A stretch of 64,000 bases of DNA, taken from assembly GCF_033568475.1 (NCBI RefSeq), contig NC_133120.1:87996151-88060150 (forward strand), read 5' to 3'. How positions within the stretch are numbered: position 1 is the first letter of the stretch; the number at the start of each line of letters is the position of its first letter. Below are positions 12,701-26,047 of the stretch, one piece after another. Origin of the DNA: Henckelia pumila. Its lineage: Eukaryota > Streptophyta > Magnoliopsida > Lamiales > Gesneriaceae. The notes below the pieces were generated by a model that was given only the letters and a program-made list of their open reading frames with translations, made no database searches and was not told the origin of the DNA. The position numbers were made by a program, and so were the translations under genes.

Positions 12701-15279
12701 GAACCTGCTATATCAGGTAGTAGCAACTTGCAAGGACCATGCACAATAGACATATTTGTGCCTTTGTCAGGATCTCTCATTTCCTGCAGCATTTTAGATG
12801 CTTTTGCTGTTATTATGAATTAAGAAAGAATGTTTCCGATTAAATGGGCTCAAGTTTGTGAACTAATTTTTTTGCACTAGTGTTTGTGGAAAAAAGAATG
12901 AAAACTTAAGGTATGGTTTTAACATACACCAAGTGTTTGCAGTACAGATATTCACCAACTTCTTAAATTTGATGGGTCTCACTGATCAATGTTGAAATCT
13001 AATGCAATATTGAAAATTAATTGCCTAGACCAAATGTGATTTGAGATGAGACTGGCTCAGTCGATAGTGACAAGAGTTTTAGGAAATAGGTTTAATGTCC
13101 TTAACTGATACTCTACAATTATCTTATAAAATTTTACCCAAGAATCTCAAAATGTATCGTGTGTTGAATGACTGGGGGCAGTGTTGATATAAGCTGAAAG
13201 CAAGCCGTTTTCATTAGATATCCCACATATGTACTTGCATTCTATTTCCAATGTTTTGTAGAAGTTATTCTAATTAGTTAATATGTTAGTGGTTACTGAT
13301 GATATGGTTTGCCAGGGTTGGATTAGTTCCTCGAAGAAATGAAGTTGTGGCTGACTGTTGATGTGAAATCAATATATATGTAACATAAAAGCTTAACTTT
13401 TCTATGATAAAAGGTCTGAAACCTTCATAAAGCATGCCGTGCTTATTGGAATAGAAAACTGTGGTCAATTTCGAGCGATCATGATGAAGGAATTTAAGTG
13501 AGGTACCAAAAGAAAACCACCACGAGGTTTCTGCATTGAATGAAGTTTTTTGTAAGCATAGTGCGCGTCGTAGAGAATTTGCATAAGTTCCTTTAAATGA
13601 ATCTCGGTTTTCCTCTGTAGTAGATTAGAATAAACTTCATGTTCATCACCCATGGACGCTGAATAGTGGCAAGCAGAATCCTCAGAATATGTTGATTCAA
13701 ATGTAAGTTTAGTTTGTACTAATTCAGATTTATGAAGCATGCTAGTCCGGATGAGAACTATATATGAGGACCCTAGCTTAGAGCTAACTATTTTGGCTTA
13801 GAGAACTACTGTATCCTAAAAGTTGCATCTCTACTATTATGTAACAATTGAAATCAAGTGATACTTTGTCCAATTTTCCCGCGGATTATGTTACTATCCC
13901 TTTTTTTTGCCATGACAAAAAATTCCAAATAAACACTAACGAGTTATGCATGTGTTGTTGAAGGCGCAACTATGATACCACTGATTGATAATAGCTTTTT
14001 TACACCGCAGAGTCATTTTTCTAATATGTTTAAATCATTCTTCTATGAGGTTAGAGAAGAATGCTAGCTTCAGCCTTCAAGACAGATGCTGCTGCAATCT
14101 TTTCGTTTAATAGCTCAAGAAAACTTGCCACTTGAAAACATTAAACTTTGCATATACATATTTGAATATCGATAGTGAACTTAATTGTTTACCTCAACAT
14201 TAACCTCTCAGCTTCTTTGGGCATTGATGCTTTACATGCAGATGTCACTGGTGACACTCGACGGCTTATTCAGCAAAATTGTTGGGCCTTTAAACAGATA
14301 TCTTCGAATCTTACTGCTCATCAGGTCAAGCATAACATTTGGAAAAATAGTTGGGAAAATTTTTTACCCGCCAATATGGCATTTTACGGGGCATTCATTC
14401 ATGTCCTAGCATGATATTTTCGTTCTGTATATGTTATATTTCCAACATAACACAGTTAGAATTATTAGAAGTGAAAAGGTGTTTTTTTGCAGGAAAAAGC
14501 TGATGCAATTTCTCTCATTTTTCAGATACACGAAAACATTGGACTTCTGAATCAAGCGCGAGAAAACATTTACAAAATATTGAACAAGTACGTATTAGTT
14601 GATTCTGGGTGCTGTATTCTTCTTTTGTTCACAAGTATGCTGCGACTTTTAGCAACTAACACATTATCTTGAAGATGTTGCCGTCAAGCCTACTATAACA
14701 CAAATATTACTGAAGTTAACTGTGTGTATCAAGTAGGAAGCACAAGCTTAGATGATGGAGATTTTTCTAAATAACGCCAACAGGTGTATAGCTGTTGGCT
14801 TTTAAAATACTATGATAATCAGCAATTTAGGAAAGATGGAACAAATTCGGTATAGTGATTGTCAAAGCAAGATTTCCAACTTGGCGTTCTTCGTAATGAC
14901 CACTCTTATATCCCATCATATATCCAATTGTAACCAAGTTGGGAGCCTAAGAATCCCATCTAACGAGTGCTAAAAGATCAAATTTAGACCCTTTTTGCTG
15001 GGTTTTTGGAGCTACTTTCGCATTCAACGAGTTTGTTGAGTGTTACAAGAACATAATCATCTATTTATCCATAGTTTTTGGCATTGGTTTCTTTTTCTCT
15101 TTTGTTGTCTCGTTATTATTATTATTATTATTTTTCCCTTTGTTGGTTATTAAGTATCATCTGAAATGTCCAGCTTGAACGGCATGGGCCTGACGATGAA
15201 GAAGATGCCTCCGCTCCCTAAAGTGAATGAAGAGTTAGCCAGTACCATTCTTCCACCCTCGACTTTCCCCATTCATTGA
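9798..15279 (+). CDS. DUF3755 (SANT-like) nuclear protein
   Basis: Seven coding exons: 9798-9976, 11181-11280, 11757-11819, 12533-12644, 14242-14324, 14526-14587 and 15174-15279, total 705 nt, 234 aa. All junctions are GT-AG and phases agree. The N-terminal third contains a SANT/Myb-like segment (MEWTPEEQTMLEEGL, then IRYAKIA..LNNKTVRDVALRCRWM). A lysine-rich stretch follows in exon 3 (KKEITKRKKDDF). The C-terminal part has the plant DUF3755 signature: DDGISYN, LIQQN, then IHENIGLLNQARENIYKIL and MKKMPPLPKVNEELASTILP. Family members are small plant proteins of poorly defined nuclear or chromatin-linked role, so DNA or chromatin binding is inference. The ATG at 9798 gives MAGSSG; an in-frame ATG at 9783 would lie inside the suspected 5'-UTR intron. 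The 1.2- and 1.6-kb introns hold no other gene that I can see. Confidence 0.9.
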
Positions 15280-15784
15280 TCCTGCGGCCATTGAATCCGC
15301 CCAGGGATAGTCGTTAAAACGGAGTTATTGAACAGGAGCCGAACTGTTACAGCAAAGGGAAAAAGGCTCTACCTGTGATTTTGGACCTCATCCCTTTTGT
15401 TGTCTATTGGTGAGGGGTAATATTCTATAAATTTTGTGCTTTTTAGCAATTACGAGATATAAGATGTAGTTACTTTAGATTAGCGTAATAAAGTACCAAT
15501 GTTGTATGAATTGTAAAGGATTCTAGAAGATTCATTTTGTATCATTAACTTTTACAAGAACAAATAAGAGGTTAATGGTCGAGGACAATATTAGCGTAAT
15601 GTCGAATGGCGTGTTCAATGAACATTTAGTATATTTTAATATTTGAAATTATGGATTGTAAATCCATATTATTTGATTAAGAAACTTAATTTTTGGAAGA
15701 TTTTAAATTTACTTTCTTCGAACTTGTCCAATTTTTTTTTATTATTAATACTTGCAATAATTAGCTTTAAATACATCAAAGATT

Positions 15785-15856
15785 AACGTCATTTGGAATT
15801 CAAGTTTTTTAATAATTTGCAACGTCATTTGGAATTCAAGTTTTTTAATAATTTGC
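15785..15856. repeat. 36-bp tandem duplication
   Basis: Two identical adjacent 36-bp units beginning AACGTCATTTGGAATTC lie in the 15280-16146 interval between the DUF3755 gene and the convergent small gene. The rest of that interval is 3' UTR of both genes and AT-rich spacer. Identity of the copies points to a recent slippage event. Confidence 0.9.
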
Positions 15857-16146
15857 AAGATCAAACTACCCGTCGCAAAAGTATATTCACTTTTTCTTCT
15901 TCTTCCTCTGTGTGTGTGTTTTTTTTATATATAAAAAAACATATCAATCGCAAATTTTGATGATGAATATGCTACAAAAGCATGATCATGATAAGCCGGA
16001 ACTTCAATCAATTTCAATTTTACACAAAACATTGCAAACATAGTTGCGGGGTCGGTGGTAGTCACAAGGTTGTTACAGCTTAGATTTGACTATGCATTAG
16101 TTCCCGAGACTCAGAGTGTACACTACAGCTGCAAAAATCCGAACCT

Positions 16147-18000
16147 TCATCCAACAGTTTCTTCATCCTGCAAGACGTAAGACATATTAAAAGACCCACC
16201 CAGGAGCTACACATGAATAGTATTGAAAATATGAATTCGATTTTGCCAACCGAATAATTACCCTGTGTGATAAAAAAGGCTACAAGCACATAAATGATCA
16301 CATTATTTGACGCCATTTATAACATCATCATGTTTTAGCCGTACAAAGGCCACCAAGAACAGATTTCTCAATGCTTGAGACGATTCCTACAACTTGATCG
16401 AGCCAATCTAATTTCTAGACGGTAAGGATGAAAGTCATGTATGATAGGAAGAACATTTATTAGCATGTTTCTGCTTTAGTTTGGTTTATATTTTAGGAAG
16501 GGTGAGGTGAGATTTTGTGTAGTTTGCTTTTATATTTTAGGAAGGGTGAGGTGATATTTTGTGTAGTTTGCTCATCTAACTACAACATTTACCAGAAACA
16601 TTATGTAGATGGAAAAGAAGGCTATATAGATTAAAGTCAATGCATATAGCTAATTGATAACCACATCTACTCCAAATACTGAAATGCTTTTTAACAGATT
16701 GATGGTTTGAATAGTTTCAGTTAATATTTACAACTTATCGGCTATTATATAAGGACGCTGGACACAGGCGGAGATAATTGCATCTTTTTGAAGATGATGC
16801 CTGAGAGGACAAGTTCCCCGACCCAAATCCTTAACATCGGATACATTGGCTTGTCGGTAAACACAATCAGGTTCTTGACGATTGGGGCTTCCATAAGAAG
16901 GTTCAAGGAAAAGAGTTGAGCGAGGAAGCAATAATTTCAGGTTCAGTTACCGGTTTCAAATGGTCATTGATTTTTTTAAAGGGAAGTTCTATGGGTATGA
17001 AATGCTGTCGGGGACGCCACATTCTCTGCCCACAATTTTAAAATCCTTGGTGTGTGAGCGAACAGAGAAAGATTTAAGAATGCAGCGGCGATTTCATAAT
17101 TGTGCAGAGGCGATTTCATAACTGTGCATCACCAAGGACAATAAAACTCACAAAATATTTGCATTTTTCAATAGCAAATGGACTCGTCCCAACTCCATCC
17201 AATACACTAGTCACTTGCATAGGTGCGCCTCAACAACACTTTTTATTCGAGATGACCGAACATTGAGATATCCTTCTTCATAGATTCTTATGCAAAGAAT
17301 GTCATTCCTCTTATTTCCAATACAGGATATATGATTTCTTACCAGATTTTAACAGAGATATAAATAGATTACCTAGAAACGAGTAATTAAAAGTCCATAA
17401 GACACATTCCCATGACCAAGGAGGCCAAGCCCAGAGCTAAACCTCAAAAGCACAAGAATTTATTGAAGGTCTTGGCTAGGTAACTTAGGTAGTGTTTGGG
17501 AACTACCTTAGAAAGCTCGAGGCAATTTCAGCATGCCATATATAATATAAATAATAATTACGAACACCAGATGAAATGAAATGGATTAATGAGCATACTT
17601 CAGCTTCCATTTCACACAGTTTGACTCTAGTACATCCAAATTCTAACACACAAAAAAAAAGTAATATTTGAAAAAATCGCTAAAGAATGGGAAAGGGTAC
17701 CTGGGGTGCATTGGTTTTGCTGGAGAGGACCGATTCTAGATTGGAAACCCTGCTGTCCAACGATTGAAACCTTTCCTTCACCTGTACTCACAATCACACA
17801 AAAGATACAAAATAAACCAAATTCAGTTCCATAAATTCAACATTCAAGATGCAAACAAATTTGGGGATTGTAAATTGGAATCTTACATCGGATGCAATAG
17901 AATTGCGATCGAACCAGAGATCTTTGTACATAAAATGAGCAATACTCGCCGACGCGGAAGCGAAGCCAAAACTGAACCATAACATCCTCGTTCGAATCAT
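16147..18000 (-). CDS. small conserved plant membrane/coiled-coil protein, 71 aa
   Basis: Three exons on the minus strand: 18000-17887 (38 codons), 17781-17701 (27 codons) and 16167-16147 (DEETVG plus stop), giving 71 aa. All junctions are GT-AG and phase 0. The N-terminus is one hydrophobic helix (about residues 6-24, MLWFSFGFASASASIAHFM), followed by KDLWFDR. Next comes a heptad-like segment VKERFQSLDSRVSNLESVL, suggesting one membrane anchor with a short coiled coil. I recognise the pattern (R-T-R-M-L-W-F, then RVSNLESVL) as a small uncharacterised plant family without a known function. The final 6-codon exon sits 1.5 kb away, so automated pipelines could easily miss it. The gene is divergent from the ASCH gene. 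Confidence 0.75.
16485..16571. repeat. 43-44-bp tandem duplication in an intron
   Basis: Two adjacent units share TATATTTTAGGAAGGGTGAG and then GTGTAGTTTGC, with one or two differences. They lie in intron 2 of the small minus-strand gene. A second, shorter duplication (GCGATTTCATAA, about 22 bp apart) is at about 17085-17125 in the same intron. Confidence 0.85.
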
Positions 18001-18565
18001 TTTCCGTCGATTTTTGATAAAAATATGGGAGTGATTTCTATGATATATTGAGGATTTTTTTTGAAGGATGATATTATTGAATTGCAGGATTAATCATTTC
18101 TCAACAGTATTTTAAAACATGAATCCAAACTTTCTCTAAAGTAATGGGCTGGGTTTTCAAATCTGGCCCATGCATCTAACGGTTCCTGGGGCCGAGGTTC
18201 AGGACCCGGCCCATTATCTTAATTTTTCGTGGGGCCATGTTTAAAATACTGGACCAAACTTTTAAAAAAATATGTAACGGGCCAGATTTTAAAAATTTTA
18301 AACATATGTAATGGGCCGAATAAATTATTCAAGGGCTGTTTTAAAAGCCTGGCACCAATCTCCCAAAATATTTAATGGGCCAGAATTTCAAACACCGGCC
18401 CTGCTTCTAATTGTTCGAGGGGCCGAATTCAGGAGCCAGGCCAATGGTTTTATTTAACATCACGACCCAAATCAATTTCTTAGTAAAAAATGTCATAGTT
18501 TGTGAATAATTTCTAATTTCTAATTATTAAAATAAATAACATATCGATCATCAACTTCAAAGGCA
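18001..18565. promoter_or_regulatory. shared bidirectional promoter with GGCCCA repeats
   Basis: The 565 bp between two divergent start codons. The part 18140-18445 is built of diverged repeats: a unit of about 80 bp (AATGGGCTGGGTTTTCAAAT..CTGGGGCCGAGGTTCAGGA) recurs near 18371-18445 (AATGGGCCAGAATTTCAAAC..GAGGGGCCGAATTCAGGAG), with partial copies between. TGGGCC/GGCCCA cores occur at least five times. Such site II elements are known in plant promoters of growth- and translation-linked genes and work in both orientations. That they drive both genes here is inference. Confidence 0.6.
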
Positions 18566-19684
18566 ATGGATCAATCGCCGCAGCGGCGGTCGCCGCCGGA
18601 TGATTCTCCCCGGGTGCAACTGCACGACTGCATTGAAGAGCTGCTGAAATTCACCTTGATTTCCTCCACTCAAGGGAAAATCCACTGCGGACTTTCAAAT
18701 GCTTACCGCGCCAACCTTCTCAGAGCTGACCCCTCCGATCCCCTGCTGCCCACTAATGATGGTAACAGCTCCCTTTCTAGTTTAACAACTTATATAAGAT
18801 GTCTCCGCTTTCCTTTTGCTTATCTCTTAGTCTTTTCTTCCCGGTTGCTCGTGGGTCTGAGACTTCAAATCATCAATGGTTTGTGCGTCTTTCAGTTGTT
18901 ATTTTTGCCATACTTTTCTTGCTCCATCATTTCCTTTCCTCAACTGTTAATGTGATTGTTTTGTTTGCTTAGAGATGAACTGAGATAGACTTGGCCACTT
19001 GGGAGAGATGAACTATGAGTTTGCTAGTTATGTTGAAGGCTTCACTATTATCAATGTAAAAGCCTTGTTCTTGCTGTATGGTTCCTTGAATTGAAATGAG
19101 CAACGTTTTGATTTCATAATTTTAAAGATAATTAAGCAGCACAGTTACAACCTGCCTTTAGTGTCAGGATCTTTTTGGCTCAACTCCGTGTGTGTTTGTC
19201 CATGTAATTTTGGGTTATACCTGCTGTCTAAACTCTCACACACAAATGTCTGCGAGTGAACTAATAAAAATCTGTTGTAGCAGCTTCAGAGGTGAAATTT
19301 GAATTAAAACACTTAAGAGTAATAGAAGGTTTGTATACGGGTTGGTTTCAACTTACGAATTTGTGTGTGGAGGATTTTTCTGCCCTCCAGTTGTATATTT
19401 ATATCTTTATTAACTATTTTTTTTTCATAGTGAAGAATGATATTCGTTTAATGTTTTAACCAACAGTGTTTACCTTCATGGATGCATATCTATTAATTTG
19501 AGTGACGTAGGTATCATAAAAAACTCTATGGTCGTTAATCTTCTTTCCAAGGATCATTCAGCTTAGGCCTTTTTTTTTGCGCTAGGGGTGGGGTTTGTTG
19601 GGTTTTGAACCCATGACCTCCTATTTTTTGGGAGGGATGATGCCACTCAACCAAACGGTCAGTGTCACATAGGTCACGTTTTGA

Positions 19685-19722
<38 letters not shown>

Positions 19723-22700
19723 TGTATATTATGACGTTTTGAAATTTGAATGTATCATGAGTCTTAATTAAGATTATGTTACTAAGAGTCTGATACCAAA
19801 ATTTCCAGAGCATTTTAGAGGAATTCCATCGTACCCGTTATATAAGCGTGTGGCTCGGTCTCTTTATCAGTCCATCTATTCTGGAGCCTTTTGTGTGTAT
19901 AATGAAGAACTTACACAAGTGCATGATGACTTCTCCTTCAAGTGTAAACAAGACGAATGGAATAAGCTGATTGTGGAAGAGAGTGCCGCTTTAAAGAAAG
20001 TAAGACCGATAATGCTATTTGGGCATCATTCTTATTTTATTTTGAAAACAAAGCTTCTCGAGTTCACTCTGTTGGAAATATATATTTTATAGATGCTGAA
20101 AGAAGTGGACTTTGAGATTCACGTACAGGAGCCTTTCTTTTCCCAGCTCAGCGGTATTAATTTTCTTGGTTTGAGTCTGCATTTTGGTATTATCATTCCA
20201 TCAATTTTTGTCTATATTTGTTTAATACCTTCAATCTGGTCATGGACACCATTTTTTAACCTTATGCAGATGGACTAAAAATTGTTGAAGGAAGGTGTGC
20301 TGTCGGTGACTATCGAAGGTATGCTTTTTTTTTTCCCCTATCATATGTGAGGCCGCCTTGCTCAGCAGAAAATCCCCTGTCATCGTGTTGCCTTTATAGT
20401 TGGTTAAAGAATACCATGCGGGTAAACTATAACGCAACCAATTCCTTGATGCCTAACACCATGGGAAAAGAAGGCGGATGTATGAAACCATGTAGACAAA
20501 ATTCTCAAAACAGAACTGAAATCATATGAATACTCAAAGTTCTTTCTAATTAAACTCCTCAAGCTAATCATAAAAGCATTAAACAGATTGAACAACTAAA
20601 TGTTAGAATGAGCAAATCCTGGAATTGTGCTTATGAAGAAAGTGTTTGAACCTAGTTGTATCAACTTAGCTGAAAACTCCAGTTTTGAAAATTCTAGTAA
20701 GAGGCACAAGATTCTTTTACTAACTTCTCTGATCAACGGTCAACCTAATGTTTTAGATCTTAAATGGGTAGGCTTGGTTGTCCATTAACTAATTGGCGGT
20801 CATGCTGGATCAATGTAATTCACCTTTATCACACCCTATATAAAAACATGCAAGTAGTTAAATTTTACGCAATTAATTGAAGGCAGAACCATGACATTGA
20901 TCATGCTGTAACTCACTGGTGTGGTTAAGTGGGGTACTAATAAACATGGGAGAAAAAAATTAGTTAGAAATTTTGCTGTTATACTACTATTAATTTTGGA
21001 TATAGCATTACGACAAGTTTAGCTGTCAGCTCACCATGTTGTTGTAAAATAATATTTTGAAGCATTTTGTAGGTGTATTTAACAGAAAAAAGCTAGCGTC
21101 ATAAACAAGTAAATCTGGATCAATCCAGAATGACCAGTTTAATTATTAAATATTCCATCATCAAGAATGATTCAAATTAGATTCAATTTATCTACCATAA
21201 TTAGTTAGGATAATCATCTACCAGTCAATTTTCTCAGCTAATTTACAAAATTTAATTAGCTGAGCAATCATACCACAGCAGCACTTTTTGTACGAAGTTA
21301 GTATTTATTATGAAGATTGATGATAATTTGCAATTTGCGCAATAATTTCATTTGATTTTGTTAGCAAAAAGTTTGTAAGAATGTATTTTATGCGAAGTTA
21401 TACTAGAAATTGTTAAATGGGCGTTTTCATTACATTTATATTTGTCAATAGGGGAACCCACATGTGTGTATTACATATGTATATTTATACTTTCATGTTA
21501 TGCTCAATAATTACACTAAGCGTTGACTGTGTGTTGGAAGCCTGCCACAACTTGTTCTAGAAACAAAATATTAAGAAGTTAGCCTTTCTAATATTTTTAT
21601 CCCATTTCTTTGTCTTTCAAAATTATTTTTTTGAGTGTTAGAATCAAGCCTGGCGACGTAATTCTTCTCAACAGATGTTTGATGCTTCAAGTTCAGGTGT
21701 TAGTGTTTTCCTTGCAGTATTTTGTCTTCACCAAGTTTGTTATCATGCTAAGCTGTTAGTCTATCAGGATGTCCACCAATATACTTCATTCCATGATCTA
21801 TTGCAAGCAGAAAGTCTTGAAAAAGTTCTTCCAGGAGTAAAAAGTATTGAAGAAGGTAGTATTGCTTTGGATTCTTTGATACTGAAAGTGTGCTGGATTC
21901 TTGATTCTGAAAAACATGTTCCCTGTACTTATGAAGCATGTGCAGTTTGCACACATAGTACATTACTATTTTTTTATGCTTTTTCGTCTGCTTGCTTGCT
22001 GCAAAAGTATACCACTTTTTTTAATAATGTATACAGACACATCAAATCCTGATATTTTCATTTTTTTGTCAACGCCTTTGTTTTTTCAGCGACAACTTGT
22101 TAACTTTAAAGTTTTTTTGGCCAATGCTATTTTACGGTTCATGCCCTTAAAGCATTCCCAAGAATTCACTCGATGTTTATACACTCAAATTCATTTTAAT
22201 TTTATCCCTTAATTCATTTTCAGTCGTACCTTATCTCGCATTCAGTCATTTCAATTTTCAAGTCATATGTGAATAGGTGATCCCATTTAATCTTTGCAAT
22301 TTCAGGGTCATGTAGCATGAGATATATAAACAAATGATCTGCGTAACTTGGAAATGTTGAGAGAAAAAAATTTATTTCTGACAAATCTCAAGTTAGCTGG
22401 TTTCACATATTACTTGGGGGCACAATCTGTCCTGCTGTCCCCATGGTCGGTGATTGTTTAGGCTATCCAAATAAGAACTTGATATGGATCAACAGCCTTC
22501 TCAAAAGTTATTTCCAAACTAAGCTATCATGAAGTGCAGAATTGAGGAAAAGAGAATGCCATCATAACTGAAATGAGTCTTTCTAAAATTATGTATTTAC
22601 CAAAATTTTTCAGGTGTGCAAATCTATAGAGGCTTCTACTCCGAAGAGAAGGAAAGGTCGAATGGTGTCCTTGCTATATGTGTCAGAAGACCAACTTCCC

Positions 22701-25700
22701 AGCTATACCAAATAATGACGTCCATCATTCAAGTGAGTGCCCTCAGAGGCATGTGATATCCTTATTTGGGTGCTTTTTATCACACATATGTTTTTATTTG
22801 TGTGTCTCATTAAGTCATCATTATGTCAAGTTCGGTTTATTTATAAATGAATACACTATTGCCTTTTGAAGTGGGAATAGATCATGGAATGGATATGATG
22901 GATATTTCTTATTAAATAGGGGAGTTTCTTACTCTTAGTTGAGCATCGACTGTGACATCTGAGTGGAATGTGTGATTAGTTTAGGATGCCTTGTCTATCT
23001 TCTAGTTGTCAATGTTAGCTTGTAGGTCAGCAAGCAACTTTGTCTGAGCTAGGATTTTACTGCTGAAAGTTTCTTTTGCTATTATCTTCCTGATTTACTT
23101 GTGCGCAATGTTGTGGAATGGCTTCCATATAAGGTGGGGTTTCATCAGCATTCACCCAGAGATATTAACTTTCTCTTTCACCATGATATGTTCCGCCGAT
23201 GGCTTGTAGTGTATTTGACACCAAAGGTCACCCAGATTTAGACGAGGTCTCGGGTTTGAGATTATAATTGTTGCAGAGGTGTATCCATACATTTAGAAAA
23301 TAATATTCGCAAACATGGTTTATAATGTGTTCTTCTTTTTCATGTTCTTTTATTATTGATATTATTTTCTTTTGAAAAATGTGTTTTAAACTCCGACTGT
23401 TCACATGATTTAAAACAATGCATCATTAGGATAAGAGCTCTTTAGCGTTCTAGCATCTTCAACCTTCTTGTTTCAATAATGTCTGGAAGAATGCTTCCTT
23501 GTGTATGTTTTAGACTCTTGTAAATGAATTATCCCATACAATATTATGCATTTTTTCCTGTCATTTCAAGTTTGTGATAGTCCAGAAGGCATGGAACACG
23601 CATGACATGCATTTGCAAAATCTGTGTCATCTACGTATGGAGCATACATTTGTGTTTTTTGGGTAACCACCCCCGGTCCATAACTCGTTTACATGTTTAT
23701 GCCTTTTGAATCAAACTCAGAATTTGTGCAAGAAACATGTTGTAGATTGACAATAAATTTACTCTTGAAGGGACTGAGCTATGAGGGAATTCAAAGACTA
23801 TTGGGCTTTGTTCATACTGTCGGGACAGTTCCTGAACTACTTCCTCCCCCACCATCCACTCTGCTCTCCACCTTTTCGGAACTACATAATCCACATGTAT
23901 GACAATGCCTCTATAGGATTTTCAAATCCATTTTACTATTCGGTGAATAGTGCCCTCTATCTTGTGTCATTCTGATTCATGATATGATTTTACGTGTGCA
24001 TGTAGTTGTTAAATGACGCATTAGTTTGTCACTATTTATGTTTCCATATTTTATTTGCTTGAGGTAAAAAATTCAACCTTGACAGCTGGTGCCAGGTCCC
24101 TAGCAAAGCATGCCAATAGAAGCAGCAAAGGATACTGGGGTACCTTATGTGGAAATGGTCAGTTCAATTTGATTATTTTCTTCATAATTGAACCTTGTCA
24201 GTATATGAACTCAAGATTATTGATTTTCGCCTGGCTTATCAACACCTATCAACGAAATTGTCATCGTATCTGTTGAAGGAATTTTCACCAATCTAGCTTG
24301 AACTGAGTTTTAGGTTCAGATTTTTCATTTTGTACTTCAGAAGGTGAGATTACAGGTGGAAATTAGTTGTGATTGATTTGATCATGGCAAACTTTTCAAA
24401 CTTGAGCTTGGTGGTCTTTGATCAAATGTAAAACTTGATCTTGAGCTGACTTCATGGATAAATTGTTATTCTTCTGCTTCTCTAAAATATTTTTCATATT
24501 GGTAAACTTTATCTATTGTCCCCTCTTTGTGCTTTTTTATCTTCACCTTTCTAGATAGATCAGAATCTATATGAGACTTGACAAATGAGTTTTATCGCAT
24601 TTACTTCTTTCTCTCATAAACTTAATTGGTGGTTGTTGATATTGTCACATCATGATTATATTTTGAGTATATGAATGGTAAACAATTTGATGTTTTTTTT
24701 TTGTTTTTTTTTTTGAAAAGAGTAAATAATTTGATGTTATGAGATCTTTTTAGTAAGTATTGCATGGAATTACGAATAAAAAAGTTTATTTTTAAATTTT
24801 GGTGTTTTTTTTCTTATACCAGCAACAAAATAATTTATTTAATATTTAGTAGCATGCAAGCTGGTTCATGGGCTTATGAATAGTGATCTTCAAGATGGTT
24901 TGCTGGGCGGTCAAGTTGCATGCTAAGCTGTTCATGCTCTTGTTGCTGCAAACTATAGATCGAAATAATTATTTACCGTTATTCGGAGCCAACTGTCATG
25001 CTAATACCTCACTTTGATCAATTGAGACAAAAGGACATGGTCCGATAGAAATGCACTTATTCTTTCTGACATTCATACTCGTGGCTCCTGCTAACTCATT
25101 CCCAAATATGGTGAAAGCCTGTTAATGATTTGTGTTGATGGCCACAAATACAATCATGAAGTCCTGTTAAATTTTGGGTTCATTTGTCTGAACACCGTTG
25201 GTTGTATGTTAAATTTGTATCACTAAAATGGATCTTAATATTATGATAGAATGCATCTGGTTTGTTCCAGATGTTGAAAACTCTTCCATTTCCAGAAATT
25301 GGGTGGAAAAATAAATTCTTTGTAACTTGTATGAAACAAGGGTGGTGGAAACTGGGTGATTATTTTTCTCATGTATGCAATAGAGTAGGAAGATGGGATA
25401 TTATAAGTGTAAGTCCACTGGGATTAAACATTTAGTTAAGTTTTGGTGCTCAAGTTCTAATTTGAGTTACTGAATTTAAATGGTTAATATCGACCATCTA
25501 CTGGGGATAAAATCTATCTATTTATTTTCATATTGATTGGCAGACATTTCCTTGAGAGATTCTGGAGAAGGTTGTCCGTACGAAAAAGTATGGATCTGAC
25601 ATTTATTGGAGTTTACAAGTCTTTTATTTTTCATCCAGATTCTGAAAAAAATAGGCACTCTCTGGATGTCATCAGTTGCTTGTTGACTCATTGTACCTGG

Positions 25701-26047
25701 CTGAACATTCATATTGTTCCACCTCATGGAATCATATTAGAGATCAGGACTGCTGAAGGTTATGGCGCACGGTGGTCTGAAGATGGGACTAAGGTATACA
25801 ATGTTATGTGACGTTCTTAACTGCGATCTAAATAATTATAATAGCTGTTGTAACGAAGGGCACTTTCATATTTTGCTTATACTTTTATGCCCAGTAAAAG
25901 AGTAGTTCGGGCTATGTGCATAACAGGGATTTACATCGGAAGAAATCCAAGATGGTCAAAACTGAAAGATTTTACCCTGATTTGCAGTTCATAGGATTTC
26001 TCGAGCCCTATGTGGTGGATGGTTTCTTGAAGGGCTGGAAGCATTAG
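18566..26047 (+). CDS. ASCH-domain putative RNA-binding protein
   Basis: Eleven exons: 18566-18761, 19809-19999, 20093-20153, 20270-20318, 21642-21696, 21768-21855, 22614-22732, 23771-23896, 24064-24157, 25639-25793 and 25988-26047; 1,194 nt, 397 aa. All junctions are GT-AG and phases close. After a variable N-terminus (EELLKFTLISS at residues 24-34) comes an ASCH fold (about 135-250): VQEPFFSQL, LKIVEGRCAVGDYRRIKPGD, VILLNRCLMLQVQDV, then GVLAICVRRP. The C-terminal part has GLSYEGIQRLLG, HTVGTVPELLPPP, HIVPPHG, GYGARWSEDGTKFIGFLEP and ends KGWKH. This matches the plant family containing Arabidopsis At2g20410, annotated as RNA-binding ASCH protein. ASCH domains are PUA-like and thought to bind RNA; the target is unknown. 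Introns carry a GT microsatellite but no other gene. Confidence 0.92.
19686..19721. repeat. (TG)n microsatellite, about 18 units
   Basis: Uninterrupted TG dinucleotides in intron 1 of the ASCH gene, about 90 bp before exon 2. Likely length-polymorphic. Confidence 0.95.

Noticed and set aside
25533-25638. Extension of the ASCH exon upstream of 25639
   Set aside because: The extension reads unrelated residues, whereas the acceptor at 25638 restores the family sequence in phase.
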